Origin: Pseudomonadota bacterium
Lineage (GTDB): Bacteria; Pseudomonadota; Gammaproteobacteria; Burkholderiales; Thiobacillaceae
Direction: 5' to 3'
DNA: 9,823 nt
Assembly: GCA_021802595.1 (NCBI GenBank)
Contig: JAJZRT010000091.1
Location: 1-9,823, forward strand
Under the pieces are notes generated by a model. It ran no database searches, was not told the origin of the DNA, and saw nothing but the letters and a program-made list of their open reading frames with translations. The translations under genes and the position numbers were made by a program. Positions 9,713-9,823 of this stretch are shown here, piece after piece. Positions within the stretch are counted from its first letter, which is position 1. Each line of letters starts with the position of its first letter.

Positions 9713-9823
9713 GGAATCGAACCCGCGTCCGCAAGCCCTCTACAGGCAGTTCTACATACTTAGTCCGGTGTTTTTAAGCTTTAAGCTTGATCACGCCCGC
9801 CGAACAGGCTGGATTTCGCCGAG
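9699..9823 (-). ncRNA. ssrA: tmRNA (ssrA), 3' portion, partial
   Basis: tmRNA rescues stalled ribosomes by acting first as tRNA-Ala and then as a short mRNA. The minus strand shows the 3' tRNA-like part: a T-arm GCGGGTTCGATTCCCGC (9726-9710), then the acceptor strand ending GGCTCCACCA at 9699. Upstream lie the variable helix and pseudoknot region. The tag-coding part and 5' end are beyond the window edge. The gene end is intact despite the insertion. The sequence style is that of beta or gamma proteobacteria. Confidence 0.93.

Overview
This window appears to hold a complete, small (about 9.6 kb) integrative element inserted at the 3' end of ssrA (tmRNA) in a GC-rich proteobacterium, probably beta or gamma. 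The last 125 bases are the 3' part of a tmRNA gene on the minus strand, ending in its CCA. A P4-family tyrosine integrase lies next to it. Copies of the octamer GTTACTGC, which look like integrase arm sites, occur near both ends (197-216 and 9529-9617). A short imperfect copy of the tmRNA 3' end lies at 122-134, where I place the far boundary. Bases 1-121 then read as flanking chromosome: the possible end of a gene and a strong hairpin that suits the original ssrA terminator.

Layout. Bases 122-619 hold the left attachment region, a truncated inverted copy of the 3' end of the gene at 7625-7978 with its terminator, and a repeat-rich leader. A rightward operon follows: an AlpA-type regulator (620-841), a small Cys-rich ORF (850-1041), a CHC2 zinc-finger primase-like protein (1031-1465), a DUF3987 ATPase (1458-3062), an unrecognised coiled-coil protein (3115-3930), a 41-residue acidic ORF (3992-4117) and a 988-residue phage tail tape measure protein (4180-7146), closed by a strong terminator. 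A non-coding stretch of about 480 bp comes next, with iterons and a long hairpin (a candidate replication origin) and a GC-rich structured segment that may be a P4 CI/C4-type regulatory RNA. On the minus strand the integrase (9528 to 8266) is followed by two small unknown genes and a terminator.

Interpretation. Integrase, AlpA, primase and DUF3987 helicase, a possible origin and possible immunity RNA are the usual core of a P4-like phage satellite. What stands out is the tape measure gene. Between the two attachment regions there is no capsid, portal, terminase, tail tube, baseplate or lysis gene, so the tape measure protein is the only recognisable virion gene. A plausible reading, which is inference, is a satellite that supplies its own tape measure to a helper phage's tail assembly, changing tail length or DNA delivery or interfering with the helper. 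A second oddity is an 84-bp perfect inverted repeat (287-370 and 7650-7733) around the replication and tape measure module. It could allow that module to invert and would exchange the C-terminal codons of a small gene.
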